DNA from: Siphonodentalium dalli
Lineage: Eukaryota > Mollusca > Scaphopoda > Gadilida > Siphonodentaliidae
Length of the DNA: 64,000 bases
NCBI GenBank assembly: GCA_032622095.1
Contig: CP136069.1
Location: 200,419,239 to 200,483,238 of the forward strand
Reading direction: 5' to 3'
The notes under the pieces were generated by a model. It was not told the origin of the DNA. It made no database searches and worked only from the letters and a program-made list of their open reading frames with translations. The stretch's first letter is position 1, and each line of letters starts with the position of its first letter. This document shows, one piece after another, positions 37,301 to 47,186 of this stretch. The translations under genes were made by a program, and so were the position numbers.

Positions 37301-40300
37301 AGCATCACCAAATTCACCATCTGGGAACCCAATCTTACTTAGTCATCAACTGCTATGGGAGACCTGGTGACAGACAGCTGAAGTTGGTGGCATATGGCAG
37401 TATGCACACCCATTTCACACCTCAATTATGCATTTTAGAATCTCAACAAAAGGAAAAAAAGCTGCTAAAAATGTCAATTTGAGACTCTAGATACTTCCCA
37501 GAAGATGAGGCCTAAGCAGAATGAGGCCATCAAAGGGTGTATTTAGCAATGCTAGCCTGCTGTGCAGGGTAGCATAATTAAATTCACCATCCCGGAACCT
37601 CATTCTACAAATGCCAGACACACTTCATTACAGCTTTGAGAAAAATAATTTAAATTGATATTAATGACCAGGGTATTGTAAACAATCATGGTGCTAGATT
37701 GACAGCTTTAGTAAACAAATGCTCAACACTATTAATCTCATTTAAATTATGAATGTCATGAATACACTCCCAGGGGACTCTGCCTATAGCCACAGAAGTT
37801 CTGTTATCTATAAATCTCCCACTCTTTTATAAACAACATGTGTCTATCATGCTTGGTGGTACAGAGATGGCGTGGGAATGCAAGGATATGGAACTTACTG
37901 AACATTTCTGTACATCTGTCTGTTTTCTCACAAACCCCTGATTTCAACCAAATTTAGTGGGTGACTAGAGGTACCTACCCCCCCCCGACGATGTAATGTC
38001 CTAAGTTCTTCCAAATTTTAATTAAATATTGTTTATTTTATTTTATAAATAAAAAAAAAAATATTTAATAAAATAAAAAATATTTATTAAAAAAAAAAGA
38101 GACATTTTTTTGGGTTAAATTGAGCAAAAAGTTAAATCTAAAAAAAAAAAATCTTCAGATTTATGTCCATAGCCCCACCAACATTTGACCCAGTGACCTC
38201 ATTTGAACAAATCTGAACCACAGTCACCCAAGGTACCCTCATACCAAATGTTAACCCATTCGGCCCGACAACTTCAGAAAAGAAGTCGTTTTAAGATTTA
38301 CTATGTGGAAAAATAGTTATGGTCCTGACATTAAAACTATTCGACTTGGTGACCTCATTTGAACAAATCTGAATAAGAGTCACCTAGGGAACATCCACAC
38401 CAAATATAAATCCAATCGGTCTGATGGTTTCAGAGGAGAAGATGTTCAAAGAATTGTTGACGGACGGACGGACGACGGAGTGATGACTATAGCTCCACCG
38501 GAGACTTCGTCTCAGGTGAGCTAAAAACAATTGATAGACGGATAGAGACATAATGACAGATGGATGGATGGGAGAACAGTCTGACACAGAGACTGACAAA
38601 TTCAATCCAATATACCCCCCAAGTTTTCTTTGCAAAATCAGGGTATAATGAGTTCAACTGGATACTGGTGGTTAAGAACATAATATTCGAACAGACAAGC
38701 CTGAACATAGTGTCTGACATTTGCAGAATGAGGTCCCCAAAGGGTGAATTTAATGACACAATCCTGCAATGCGGGCTAGCATCACCAAATTCACCCTCTG
38801 GGGTCCTCATTCTGTGTAGGCCTCAACTGTTATGGGAGACATAGCATTAGATTGAAGTTCTCCAGTTAGAGTTGGTGATGTGCACCCATTGGGCACCTCA
38901 ATTATGCATTTTATATTCACAAATTAGGGGATATAGAAACTAAACAGAAGGGAAAAAGTAAGTAAAAATGTCAATTTAAGTGCCTATATACTTCCCAGAA
39001 GATGAGGCCTAAGCAGAATGAGGACCCTGGCTTATATTAACTCTCTCTCTCTGTCTGTATCTAATACAATTGACTTAATCTGCTGGTGTGAGAGATCCTG
39101 TGAGTTAGGAGATGAGATAGGGTGGAATGCTGTTGGTTGGGGGCAGGGTGGGGTTCTGGGTCATGTGGGGGGGAGGGTGATATATATTTTTTGTTTGTTA
39201 AATTGATCAAGGAGTTCCTAAATTTTTAATTTTTTTTTTGAATTATGGCCCTGGCTCCACCCCTATTTGACCCAGTGACCCCATTTGAACAAATCTGAAC
39301 CCCAGCCATTCAATGACCCCCATACCAAATATAAAGTAAATCGGCATAATGGTTCTAGACAAGAAGTCGTTATAAGAATTACCAAGGAGGAATATAGTTA
39401 TGGCCCTGGTTTCGCAACTATTTGACACAGTGACCTCATTTGAACAAATCTGAATGACAGTCACCTAGGGAACATCCACACCAAATATGACAAAAATGCA
39501 AAAATGTTATTTTTTTGTTTTTAGAGTTATGTCCCTGGCTCTGCCCCTATTTGACCCAGTAACCCAATTTGAACAAATCTGATTCCCAGTCACCCAAGGT
39601 CCCTCAGTACCAAATATAAGCTAAATCGGCCCAATATATTTTTAGAAGAAGTCATTGTAAGAATTACTATGAGTTATGGCCCTGGTTTCTCAACTAATTG
39701 ACCGGGTGACCTCATTTGAACAAATCTGAACACCAGTCACCCAAGGACCCTCCATACCGAATATTAGCTATATCGGCAGAATGGTTATGGACAAGAAGTT
39801 GTTGTAAGAATTACTATGGAGGAATAGAGTTATGGCCCTGGTTTCGCAACTATTTGACCCAGTGACCTCATTTGAACAAATCTGAATGAGAGTCACCAAG
39901 GGAACATCCACACCAAATATGAACCAATTCGGTATGATGGTTTCAGAGGAGAAGATGTTTTAAAAAAGTTGACGGACGGACGGCACGACAGACGGACGGA
40001 CGAACGACGGACGAGGAGTGATGAATATAGCTCCACCGGAGACTTCGTCTCAGGTGAGCTAAAAAGCGCCTATTGTCCGGAAATTTTTTCCTGAGCACCC
40101 CTTGACCTGACGCAACATTAGTTGTAAATTTCACACCAACAATAGGTTGAAAATGTTCTTGTAGTTTGATTTTCAAACAATTTATTGGGGGGGAATTTAT
40201 TGTTTTGGACCAATATTTGCATATTTTACTAATATTGGTCAAAATTGTTGACTGAAATGGCCATCAGTTGGAAATTGTCCAATTTTCCAACCTTATGGTG

Positions 40301-43157
40301 GCAGGTTGGAAATTTCCAACACTTGGAAAGCTTGTGTCCTGGTCCCTCCCCCGCGTCCAGTCAAAAACTGCTAGTTAATTTAAGAAAACTATATTGTCAT
40401 ACATTTGGTTAACATTGTCATTGGAATTGTCAAAATGTTGGAAAATTTCCAACCTAAGTGGGGGTATCAGGTTTGAAATTTCCAACTCTAGGAAGGCATG
40501 AGGCTAGTCTAGATGCTAAGATTTTGCGATTTTTCTTGTTCAGATTTCAAAATTTTCTCACACCGGGCCAAGTAACCATGGTCGGCCCAGTGTGTCCTGG
40601 TCTCTTGTCTGGAGTTGGACCAATAGATGTTAGGATTTATGCAGGTACAAATATCTGAATGTTCTCATAACGGGTATATATAAACATGGTTTTGAATATA
40701 TAGGCTATTATCCTGAGCACCGAGGTGGAAGGGGTTGCAAACATTTATGCACTTGTGTTTGGTTGGTTTCAAGGGAATCAAGGGGGGGGGGGGGTGCAGT
40801 TGGAATTCCCCAAAGTGGAACCCCCCCCCCCACAAACGGAGACCCTCAATTAATCGTCTATTTCACTGTAGATGTGAGGGGGTCCAGCTCGATATTGCAT
40901 GTTTTTCTTGACTTTTTTGAGCCGATATCGCAACAACAACAAAAAAAAAAAAAAAAAAAACATGGAATTGACTGCCCGGGGAAAATTCCATGATTGCAAG
41001 CGACGCAACGCAAATTCTGCATATCAAAGTGGCTTAAACGGTGTACTGCATAGGACCTTCACATACACTGTTAGAACAAATGTGTATAATTTCTACATAA
41101 TATGTGTTACATTTTATCTTAAACAAAACTGTGTAGAAATGACACATAACATATGTCGGTGGAATTTTCTCAACATTGAATTTGAGTGAATATGTGAGTA
41201 TATTATAGTTAGTAGATGAAATATGTTATATTTGAGACACAAACCTCGTAAAAGCTACCATATTAAAAATCTGGCAGCAGCTTTAAAACCTTGTGCTACA
41301 CAATTATGTGCTGCTCAGTTTTGACACAAACACAGTATAACAAATTTTAAAGCTGCAGCCAACTTTTTGTTCTGTGGTAACCTTTATGAGTTTTGTGTCT
41401 CCAATCAAACACATCTCATCTAATAACTATGATACACATATTCACTCATATATTCAAAGTTGAGGAAATTCCACCAACACATATATGTCATTTCTACACA
41501 ATTTCATTTAAGATCAAATGTAGCACATACATGTAGTGTAGAATGTATACACATATCTTCTAAGAATGACTGTATAATACATTAATAAGAGAACGGGTAT
41601 TACCTAAGTAATATATTACATGAACGTCCCTGTATAAAAAAACATTAAAAGTTTCCCAGGTTTTGCTAGCATAAGGTCGAATAATGAATAGGGTTGCATG
41701 CTTTGGCAGTTATATTATCATTCTGCTGGCCGGCTGTCGTCGGGTTATATTTTCAGAACATCCCTACAAATAAACAATGGACCATTCCAATGTATATTTT
41801 TATAACTGCTCGGAGAATGGATTTATTACAGAAAGGATTACTTACAGGTTACGTGGAATGTATCCGCCTGTTACTGGATCACGGAGCTACTGGATTAGCC
41901 AGGATGGATTCTGGATGGACACCAGCACACTGTGCCGCGGAGACTGGTCGAATCCACGCACTCAGAGCTCTACATGGTCACAACGTATCGGTCTCAAAGA
42001 AGGATAAGTTCGGAGACAAACCAACACGGATAGCATCGATGTATGGACATCAAGAATGTGTTCAATATCTTACACAGTGAGTGTATAATACTGCATGTAT
42101 GGACACCAAGAATGTGTTCAATACCTTACACAGTGAGTGTATAATACTGCATGTATGGGCACCAAGAATGTGTTCAATATCTTACACATTCATAGACTGC
42201 AGCATAGTACGAAATTATCTCACACAGCGAGTGTCTAATAATGCATGTATATACCCAGTCGCATGCATAGTATAGCATTCGCCCTCTCGTAGCCCAATGT
42301 TTGTTTTTTTTGAAAATGAGAGATAACTCTATCATGCCCGTTATTTAGTTAATTATCACTTTTACTAAAATAGCAGACAAGTCTAAAGATTAATACCAGA
42401 GTGACAAGGTCACACAGTCAGAGTCAGAGATCACGTTTCTGCGTATAAAACATTTCACTACACCTGGCGCTATTTCCTGTTATACAACGGTCGTTGATTA
42501 CCGGTATTATATAATGGGTTTATACATTGAAAGAATGTTCGAATGATGTAATAAAGAATGGTCGGATCATGTAATAAATATTTTTTTTGGGGTTTGGATC
42601 TGATCGAATAAAGTATTCTGTTTCCAGACTTGAGTATTAGGTCGAAGTTAATAGAAATTTGTAATTTACAATATATGAGGACTATTGGTCAGTTGGAGAC
42701 CACCTGGTGCACTGTACACCGTAATGAATGAGTAATCAGGATCCAGAAGTCAATTGGTAACTCAAATTTAATGAACCCAAGTCTATCATGTTAACACTTC
42801 CATGACTGGAGCTTTCTGAAATTTTGCAAATACTCTTTGCGACAGCATTCTCTTACATATGCGAATCTCCCCTCACACATATAAAATAATAAATTGTCCT
42901 AACAATATTAACTTGACCTTGTAAACCAGTGCATTCCCTTATATCTATGAGGGTCCCCATACTCGCAAATATAAGAGAATGCCTGGCACACGATCTTTAA
43001 TGCTGCACCAGCGCGACTCCTGCCGTGTTCACCATGAAAGGGTTACATTCTTTCTTTATTCTCTTACAGAGTGGAAGAAGAGATGAGGGAAAAGAAAAGG
43101 CAACAAGATTTACCCGATATTAGTTCTGGAGAGGAATGGTCGGACAGTGATAAATAA
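34195..43157 (+). CDS. ANKRD66: ANKRD66-like ankyrin repeat protein (3 coding exons, 153 aa)
   Basis: Spliced gene: exons 34195-34339, 41848-42076 and 43070-43157, with phases 1 and 2 matching across both introns. The protein is almost wholly ankyrin repeats: residues 6-33, 37-69 (with NDRTAIHWACSKG), 70-102 (with GWTPAHCAAETGR) and a shorter fourth at 103-124 (GDKPTRIASMYGH). An acidic/basic tail follows, ending GEEWSDSDK. The order of repeats, the DxxWNDRT-xHWA and GWTPAH segments and a tail with an acid-Trp-acid motif match vertebrate ANKRD66 as I know it, which is somewhat longer. Ankyrin stacks bind partner proteins; the partner is unknown, and a link to cilia or sperm is only inference. 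The start is the ATG opening repeat 1, as in the family. Odd: short tandem duplications lie on the 3' edge of every exon. Confidence 0.85.
34325..34640 (+). repeat. Tandem copies of the exon 1 / intron 1 junction (~53-bp unit)
   Basis: The last 15 bases of exon 1 (GGGCGTGTTCAAAAG) plus the first ~38 bases of intron 1 (GTGAGGGAGGAGG, then AACCAATATAACATAAT) recur at 34378 and 34431. The third unit is lengthened by extra TCAAAGG/GTGAGGGAGG blocks. Three more diverged units, beginning ACAATGCATTGG, follow to 34640. Several copies retain a GTGAGG donor-like sequence. Confidence 0.85.
34860..35155. other. No feature recognised
   Basis: Intron 1 of ANKRD66; AT-rich with a short G run near 34903. 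No repeat family identified. Confidence 0.3.
35160..35640 (+). repeat. Degenerate ~180-bp tandem repeat with GCCATCTTGGATTT
   Basis: Three units each contain AACATGGCC or AACATGGCTGCC followed by GCCATCTTGGATTT, and ACCAAACTTCATATG plus GGTGACCTC with ATGGG. The unit ends lie near 35290, 35455 and 35620. It lies in ANKRD66 intron 1 and is non-coding. Confidence 0.65.
35868..36000 (+). repeat. Dispersed repeat copy (GACAGTCAAAGACTGTG family)
   Basis: Close match to 9450-9560: AACAAGACAGTCAA, GTCGCTCACCAGACTG and GACTGGGACTCTG in the same order. In ANKRD66 intron 1. Confidence 0.65.
36480..36920 (+). repeat. GACGGACG-tail dispersed repeat, copy 1
   Basis: Units with TGACCTCATTTAAACAAATCTGAA, split here by small changes, and CCAAATATGAACC precede an ATGGATGGATGGACAGACAG tail and CTTCGTCTCAGGCGAGCTTAAAA. 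The same arrangement recurs at 38150-38525 and 39240-40065. This type of tail is familiar from mollusc genomes. Confidence 0.6.
37252..37337. repeat. GAGGTCCCC mini-hairpin, copy 2
   Basis: A diverged copy with GAGCTCCCAAAAGGGTGAAT on the left and AAATTCACCATCTGGGAACC on the right. Confidence 0.5.
37516..37607. repeat. GAGGTCCCC mini-hairpin, copy 3
   Basis: GCAGAATGAGGCC on the left and GGAACCTCATTCT on the right. Preceded by CTTCCCAGAAGATGAGGCCTA, a lead-in also present before the copy at 45752 and near 39000. Confidence 0.55.
38150..38525 (+). repeat. GACGGACG-tail dispersed repeat, copy 2
   Basis: Two units of the GACCTCATTTGAACAAATCTG motif, then GACGGACGGACGGACGACGG (38459-38480), then GGAGACTTCGTCTCAGG and TGAGCTAAAAA. 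In ANKRD66 intron 1. Confidence 0.7.
38723..38814. repeat. GAGGTCCCC mini-hairpin, copy 4
   Basis: GCAGAATGAGGTCCCCAAAG with GGTGAATTTAATGAC on the left; CACCAAATTCACCCTCTGG and GGTCCTCATTCTG on the right. One of the best-preserved copies. Confidence 0.65.
39240..40065 (+). repeat. GACGGACG-tail dispersed repeat, copy 3 (four to five units)
   Basis: The phrase GTTATGGCCCTGG followed by TTTGACCCAGTGACC and AACAAATCTGAA is repeated near 39240, 39400, 39525, 39670 and 39830. It is closed by the GACGGACGGACGG tail (39971 on) and CTTCGTCTCAGGTGAGCTAA at 40045-40064. The unit is about 150 bp. Confidence 0.75.
40255..40510. repeat. Clustered TTGGAAATTTCCAA palindromes
   Basis: GGTTGGAAATTTCCAAC and half-copies (GTTGGAAATT, TTGGAAAATTTCCAACC) occur at least four times here, and again near 14978-15040, 34735 and 36175. 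They look like parts of a dispersed, imperfectly palindromic repeat. Confidence 0.45.
40928..40960 (+). repeat. CAA/poly-A tract
   Basis: CAACAACAAC followed by a run of about 20 A. Its length may vary between alleles or with sequencing error. Confidence 0.8.
41060..41580. repeat. Long fold-back element (~520 bp)
   Basis: The left arm contains AACTGTGTAGAAATGACA and GGTGGAATTTTCTCAACATT; the right arm carries the mirrored complements GTTGAGGAAATTCCACC and TGTCATTTCTACACAATTT. Inner sub-arms (AAAGCTGCAGC and GCAGCAGCTTT) also pair. The arms of about 200 bp are diverged, so this is an old fold-back element. It ends about 270 bp before ANKRD66 exon 2. Confidence 0.65.
41728..41838 (+). repeat. 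Dispersed segment reaching the exon 2 acceptor (partner at 47975)
   Basis: GAACATCCCTACAAATAAAC, ATTCCAATGTATA and TTTTTATAACTG, then GAATGGATTTATTACAGAAA match 47990-48086 in order (GAACATCCCTCCAG, ATTCCAATGTATACTTTTAT, GAATCCATTTAGTACAGAAA). The match stops at about the splice acceptor of ANKRD66 exon 2. Confidence 0.7.
41848..42076 (+). CDS. ANKRD66: ANKRD66 exon 2
   Basis: 229 bp. The acceptor is ATTACTTACAG|GT and the donor ACACA|GTGAGT. It codes for residues 49 (part) to 125 (part): the end of ankyrin repeat 2, all of repeat 3 and repeat 4. An alternative upstream AG at 41830-41831 would break the frame with exon 1; the chosen acceptor restores the canonical ankyrin sequence HWACSKGYVECIRLLLDHGA across the junction. 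Confidence 0.88.
42039..42191 (+). repeat. Tandem copies of the exon 2 3' end and donor (56-bp unit)
   Basis: Units start with ATGTATGG at 42039, 42095 and 42151, a constant 56-bp period. Each contains AAGAATGTGTTCAATA-YCTTACACA; the first two keep the CACAGTGAGTGTATAATACT donor and the third is cut off at ACACATTCATAG. The second donor would extend the exon by 56 bases and place the original CAG-TGA stop in frame, so only the first can make the full protein. Confidence 0.93.
42843..42994. repeat. Decayed piggyBac-like MITE palindromes
   Basis: GCATTCTCTTACATATGCGA near 42846 and GTGCATTCCCTTATAT near 42930, with AATATAAGAGAATGCCTGGC near 42970, are diverged relatives of the palindrome in the four TTAA-flanked elements. 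No clean ends are visible. Confidence 0.5.
43070..43157 (+). CDS. ANKRD66: ANKRD66 exon 3 (C-terminal tail and stop)
   Basis: The acceptor follows a good pyrimidine tract (TTCTTTCTTTATTCTCTTACAG). The exon codes for 28 residues, charged and low in complexity, then TAA at 43155-43157. The stop is embedded in AAATAAA, so the AATAAA polyadenylation signal overlaps the last codon and the stop. Confidence 0.85.
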
Positions 43158-43350
43158 ACATGATTATAAGCGAGGAATGGTCGGACAGTGATAAATAAAC
43201 ATGATTATAAGCGAGGAATGGATAAATAAACATGATTGTAAGCGAGGAATGGTCGGACAGTGATAAATAAACATGATTGTAAGCGAGGAATGGTCGGACA
43301 GCGATAAATAAACATGATTGTAAGCGAGGAATGGTCGGACATGATTGTAT
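43131..43350 (+). repeat. Tandem copies of the ANKRD66 stop/AATAAA end (41-bp unit)
   Basis: Units starting GAGGAATGG lie at 43131, 43172, 43213, 43244, 43285 and 43326. Five are 41 bp or start so; the third is 31 bp after a 10-base deletion, and the sixth is truncated at CGGACATGATTG. Units 1, 2, 4 and 5 hold GGACAG-YGATAAATAAACATG, i.e. the last codons, stop and AATAAA; unit 3 keeps ATAAATAAACATG. Confidence 0.95.
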
Positions 43351-44905
43351 AACCAGCTTGAGAATAAGTTCGATCTGAGGTGGTGTGACCTGACCACTTG
43401 AGATATGCAAATTATAAAGTTACGATGTGACAGGGTCCAGTGTCAGTAAGATACAGTACAAATTATAATTTTTGGGCTGATGGAGGGTGTGATTAGTATG
43501 TTAGAGGAGAATTTAAATGTGATATGCCCACCAAGGTTTATTGTGAAACTACAAAGCTTTTCTGTGATATTTCTGCTCTGTTATATGATTTTAAGCCAAT
43601 GTTTAAGCCAGATATTTCTGCTATGTCATATAAGGTTAAGCTAGATTTTATTAAACATCTGATATACATGTATATAAATATGGTAGAGACTAACAAGAGT
43701 CTCACTTATATATTAATTGATTAAAAAAAGTAATTTCCTATAACATATTTTATTTCATTTTCATGAAAAATATAATGAACCAGTATGCTATACACGTTTA
43801 TATATATAGCTAGTACTAAGCATAATAAGTTAGAGATACACTTAGCACTCTATATATCAAGTCATCTGATAAAACCTATAGTTGTTTTGTCTAACAGCAC
43901 AGACTTGCTAAAAGAACCCCAGAATTATGTATATATAGTTTGGTAAGAGGTATCTCAAAACATACATATACGCAGAAGATTTCCAAATAAATTCATCAAT
44001 ATAGCACTGAAAATAGTTTTGTTTCTAACATTTTTTCGATAAATGATTTTTTCAAATTTTTTAATCAGCAGTCATGTAAAGTTGCACATGTAGATCATGG
44101 GAATAACATCTACAGCTGTCTTCACTCTCAAACTTTTATGGTTCTACCTATACATAATTTTGATGATTAAAACAATGAGAAAGTAGTGCTTGAAGTTTTT
44201 TAATGGTTTCATATCAAGAAAACACAATATAATATACCTTTTCCAGATGTTGTATGTTATTCTGTTCCTATTCTGGAATTGCAATGCATACAAATGGCAT
44301 TTATTTTTTATTGGGACCCAATCATCTTGTTCGAAGTTTTCTTTTTTGTGACTTCAATGCATCTTTTTGGGACATATAATGCTCACAGCGATGTATTTAT
44401 CAACCTATTTTGATATGGGAAATGTGTATTTTGAAGTGTAAACAGCCATGTTGGTTGCATTGAATTTTTTTGTATATTCGGCTTGATGAGTAGCAGACAA
44501 TAACAATTCTAGAATTAATTCTGAAATAAATGAATGGACACCTAAACAAACGTATTCTGAAACAGCGGTGTTGGGGCATTGTCACTCTTATTTTCAAGAA
44601 AATTAATTTCGAAACAAATTGAGACAACTACGATGTAGTAGCTACATTTATTATCCAAAACTCAAAACAAATATGATGAAAAGGATAATTATTTTGAAAA
44701 AATTTATCAGACCAACCCAGATTCTAACTTGATATGCATATCCACATCTGAAAGCAATTTGGGTAAACAATGTTAGTTATCATTTAGGAACAAATTCAGT
44801 GTAATTTTCATTCAAATACAAGATTTTAATGAACAATAACAAAGTTTTCATTCCTGTTATGTAACTCTGGAACACTGAATACATCTCTAAACAGTTAACA
44901 TGTTC
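43351..44905. other. No feature recognised
   Basis: Intergenic, AT-rich. Short open frames on both strands show no recognisable domains. Confidence 0.35.
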
Positions 44906-44910
44906 ACTAA

Positions 44911-45425
44911 CAGGTCAGGCACATCCTGCATTCCACTATTATAGTGGTATTCCACTATTATAGTGGTATATGCCCATTACCGTTTTGTTAATTTGATAAA
45001 AGAGGGATAATCCAAAATCATATTTCACACAAATATTACTCAAAATCAGTGTCGCACTAATTTGATATCATACATATAGTTTGTTCAGGAGAATGATTAA
45101 TCATGACGGCACACCATAACCAACTCAATTAGCATTCAATTAGTTGAATTGTCGTTATGAAGGAGCGATTGAGTCATCATAATATTGTCATTTAGATAGG
45201 CATATATTAGTAATATTATAATATTATTGAATAACAAAGCTGGCGCAAAAGATCGCACAACGAATTTTGTTGGAAGACTGTTCATTCGCTGCAATATTGT
45301 CAAGAGTGACATTTGGCTGTGCACTGGTATGCGCCGTCTTCTATTCCCGACACAAATAAAGTAAATATGAATATGCTATAGTTATATACCACTATAATAG
45401 TGGAATTCAGGATGTGCCTGACCTG
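44911..45425. mobile_element. Inverted-terminal-repeat element, 515 bp, 5-bp target duplication ACTAA
   Basis: The left end is CAGGTCAGGCACATCCTG followed by ATTCCACTATTATAGTGG; the right end is the complement, CACTATAATAGTGGAATT then CAGGATGTGCCTGACCTG. Both sides are flanked by ACTAA (44906-44910 and 45426-45430). At the left end CCACTATTATAGTGG is duplicated. No transposase is visible. The superfamily is uncertain, as the flank is five bases rather than the usual 2, 3, 4 or 8. Confidence 0.7.
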
Positions 45426-45470
45426 ACTAATGGGTAATTCCCCAAGTCTGGATATAGTGTTCTGAAATTT

Positions 45471-45561
45471 GCAGAAAGGTCCCCAGAGGGTGCAACTAGT
45501 GATGCTGTCCAGCATGGCAGGCTAGCATCACCAAATTCACCCTCTGCGAACCTCATTCTGC
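45471..45561. repeat. GAGGTCCCC mini-hairpin, copy 5
   Basis: GCAGAAAGGTCCCCAGAGGG on the left and AAATTCACCCTCTGCGAACC plus TCATTCTGC on the right. Confidence 0.6.
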
Positions 45562-45751
45562 TTCGGCCTCAACTGCAATGGAAGACCTAGGATCAGATTG
45601 AAGTTTCCCAGTTTGAGTCTCCATTATTCACCTTGACTATGCATTTTATCTTCTGCAAATTAGGGGATATAGAACTTGAACAGCAGGGAACAAGTAACTA
45701 AAAACAATGTTAAAATGAGATTATAGATACTTCCCAGAAGATGAGGCCTAA

Positions 45752-45830
45752 GCAGAATGATGTCCCTAGAAGGTGAATTTGTTGCGCAGAGTAGCATCAC
45801 TAAATTCTCCCGCTGGGGACCTCATTCTGC
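45752..45830. repeat. GAGGTCCCC mini-hairpin, copy 6
   Basis: GCAGAATGATGTCCCTAGAA on the left and GGGGACCTCATTCTGC on the right. As at 37.5 kb, it sits a few hundred bases after another copy and is introduced by TTCCCAGAAGATGAGGCC. Confidence 0.6.
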
Positions 45831-45936
45831 AAATGTCAGACACATTATTTCCAGGCTTGTTAATTCAAATGGGATTGCATGTTTTGCCGATAGTAGTTGA
45901 TATTTTACGTATGAAGGAGTGATGGTTCCACCAATA

Positions 45937-46315
45937 TCAGGTTATTTGAGGCGGAAACATGTCATAAGGTTATTATGAGATAACTCGTAGTCAGCCACTG
46001 GGACGGAATTTACCAATGTTTCATGTTGGTGCCATCTACGAGTTATCATGTTGGAAATAAATATTACATTTTGGACGACTTAGTTGATGTAGAGTGCTAT
46101 AAAGGTTCAAGCATATCATGTACAAGATGCCGTAAATGAATTTGTATATAAACTCTGGTGGACTCTACATCATCTAAGACGTCATAAATGTATATTCATT
46201 TACCTACGAGATACATGTAACTCGTAGCTGGCAAAAGCGATGAACACTATCCCAGGTGCTGACTACGAGCTATCTCGTAGCTATCTCGTATATCAGCATC
46301 GTATAACCTGAATTT
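45937..46315. repeat. Fold-back element with CTACGAGTTATC motifs
   Basis: GAGATAACTCGTAGTCAGC (about 45979) pairs with GCTGACTACGAGCTATCTCG (about 46257), and GATGTAGAGT pairs with ACTCTACATC nearer the centre. Outer ends ATCAGGTTAT and ATAACCTGA are also complementary. Non-coding. Confidence 0.6.
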
Positions 46316-46973
46316 GGTTGACTAAAATTGTATGAGACATGATAAATGAATTACACACACACTTGTAAACTCATTACCAGGGAACTGAACTTGCAAACAT
46401 GGGTAAACATGCCACATTTTTAATACTTGCTTGTGAATACACTAATTCGGGCTTGCTCGAGTTTCCATCAGAGCCTCTGGCATTATATCTGAATTCTTCC
46501 ACTGTGAGAATTTAACCAGTTATAAAGCCAGTGAGGTAAGTACGAGATGTGTAACAAATATAGAACTACAGCTGATAATAAGATTAGTTAGAAATCAGCA
46601 CACTCAAGCATTTTGTTGATTTTCTAACTAATTTCAACATACTAGTGTTGTTCTATTACATATTACATAGCCAAACTTTGACCTAACTTGAACCTGTCAC
46701 ACAAACAATGAGGTGTTTTATCAGTTTTGCCTATAGCTTCTGATGAGACCAGAAAAATCTGGAGCTAACCGATTACTGATTTATGCAATGAAAGCCCTCT
46801 ATTGTCCAGGAAAGGTCTATTTGCACACGTCTACCATGGGTCAGTGATGCACGGAAGAGGTCCTGGTGAATTGGAGTGTCCTGGTAAGATATCAAACTCC
46901 ACCCCTGGCCTTTGATTGGGAAGTGTTCTAAGTGATGCCACTCTAAATAAACATACAATGGGATTGTCGGGTA

Positions 46974-47186
46974 CAGTAATGATCTAAGTAATCGACCCCT
47001 TAACCACAGCAGAATTATGGGTAACTTTTCAGGATTTAGTCGGAAATATGGCTTGTTGCCATTCATCAGAAAGCTCTCAGGGAGAGCTTTCCGATGAATG
47101 TCAACAAGCCATATTTCCGATTAAATCCTGAAAAGCTACAGATAATTATGCTGTGGTTAAGGGGTCGATTACTTAGAGCATTACTG
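46974..47186. mobile_element. Mariner-like MITE, copy 1 (TA target)
   Basis: Bounded by TA on both sides. The ends are CAGTAATGATCTAAGTAATC and the complement GATTACTTAGAGCATTACTG. Almost the whole element is a hairpin: AACCACAGCAGAATTATGG pairs with the right arm, and the centre is GAAAGCTCTCAGGGAGAGC. TA targets and CAGT-type ends are those of Tc1/mariner-related MITEs. No transposase. Confidence 0.8.

Noticed and set aside
38272-38810. Minus-strand frames of 83-107 codons near 38.4-38.8 kb
   Set aside because: They read through the GACGGACG tail repeat and a GAGGTCCCC hairpin; both recur elsewhere as non-coding DNA.
42095-42191. Second and third copies of the exon 2 end as extra coding exons
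   Set aside because: The units lack an acceptor, and reading through the first donor stops at once (CAG-TGA).
43120-43410. Minus-strand frames with repeated HVYLSLSDHSS peptides
   Set aside because: Antisense reading of the 41-bp tandem repeat at the ANKRD66 end.
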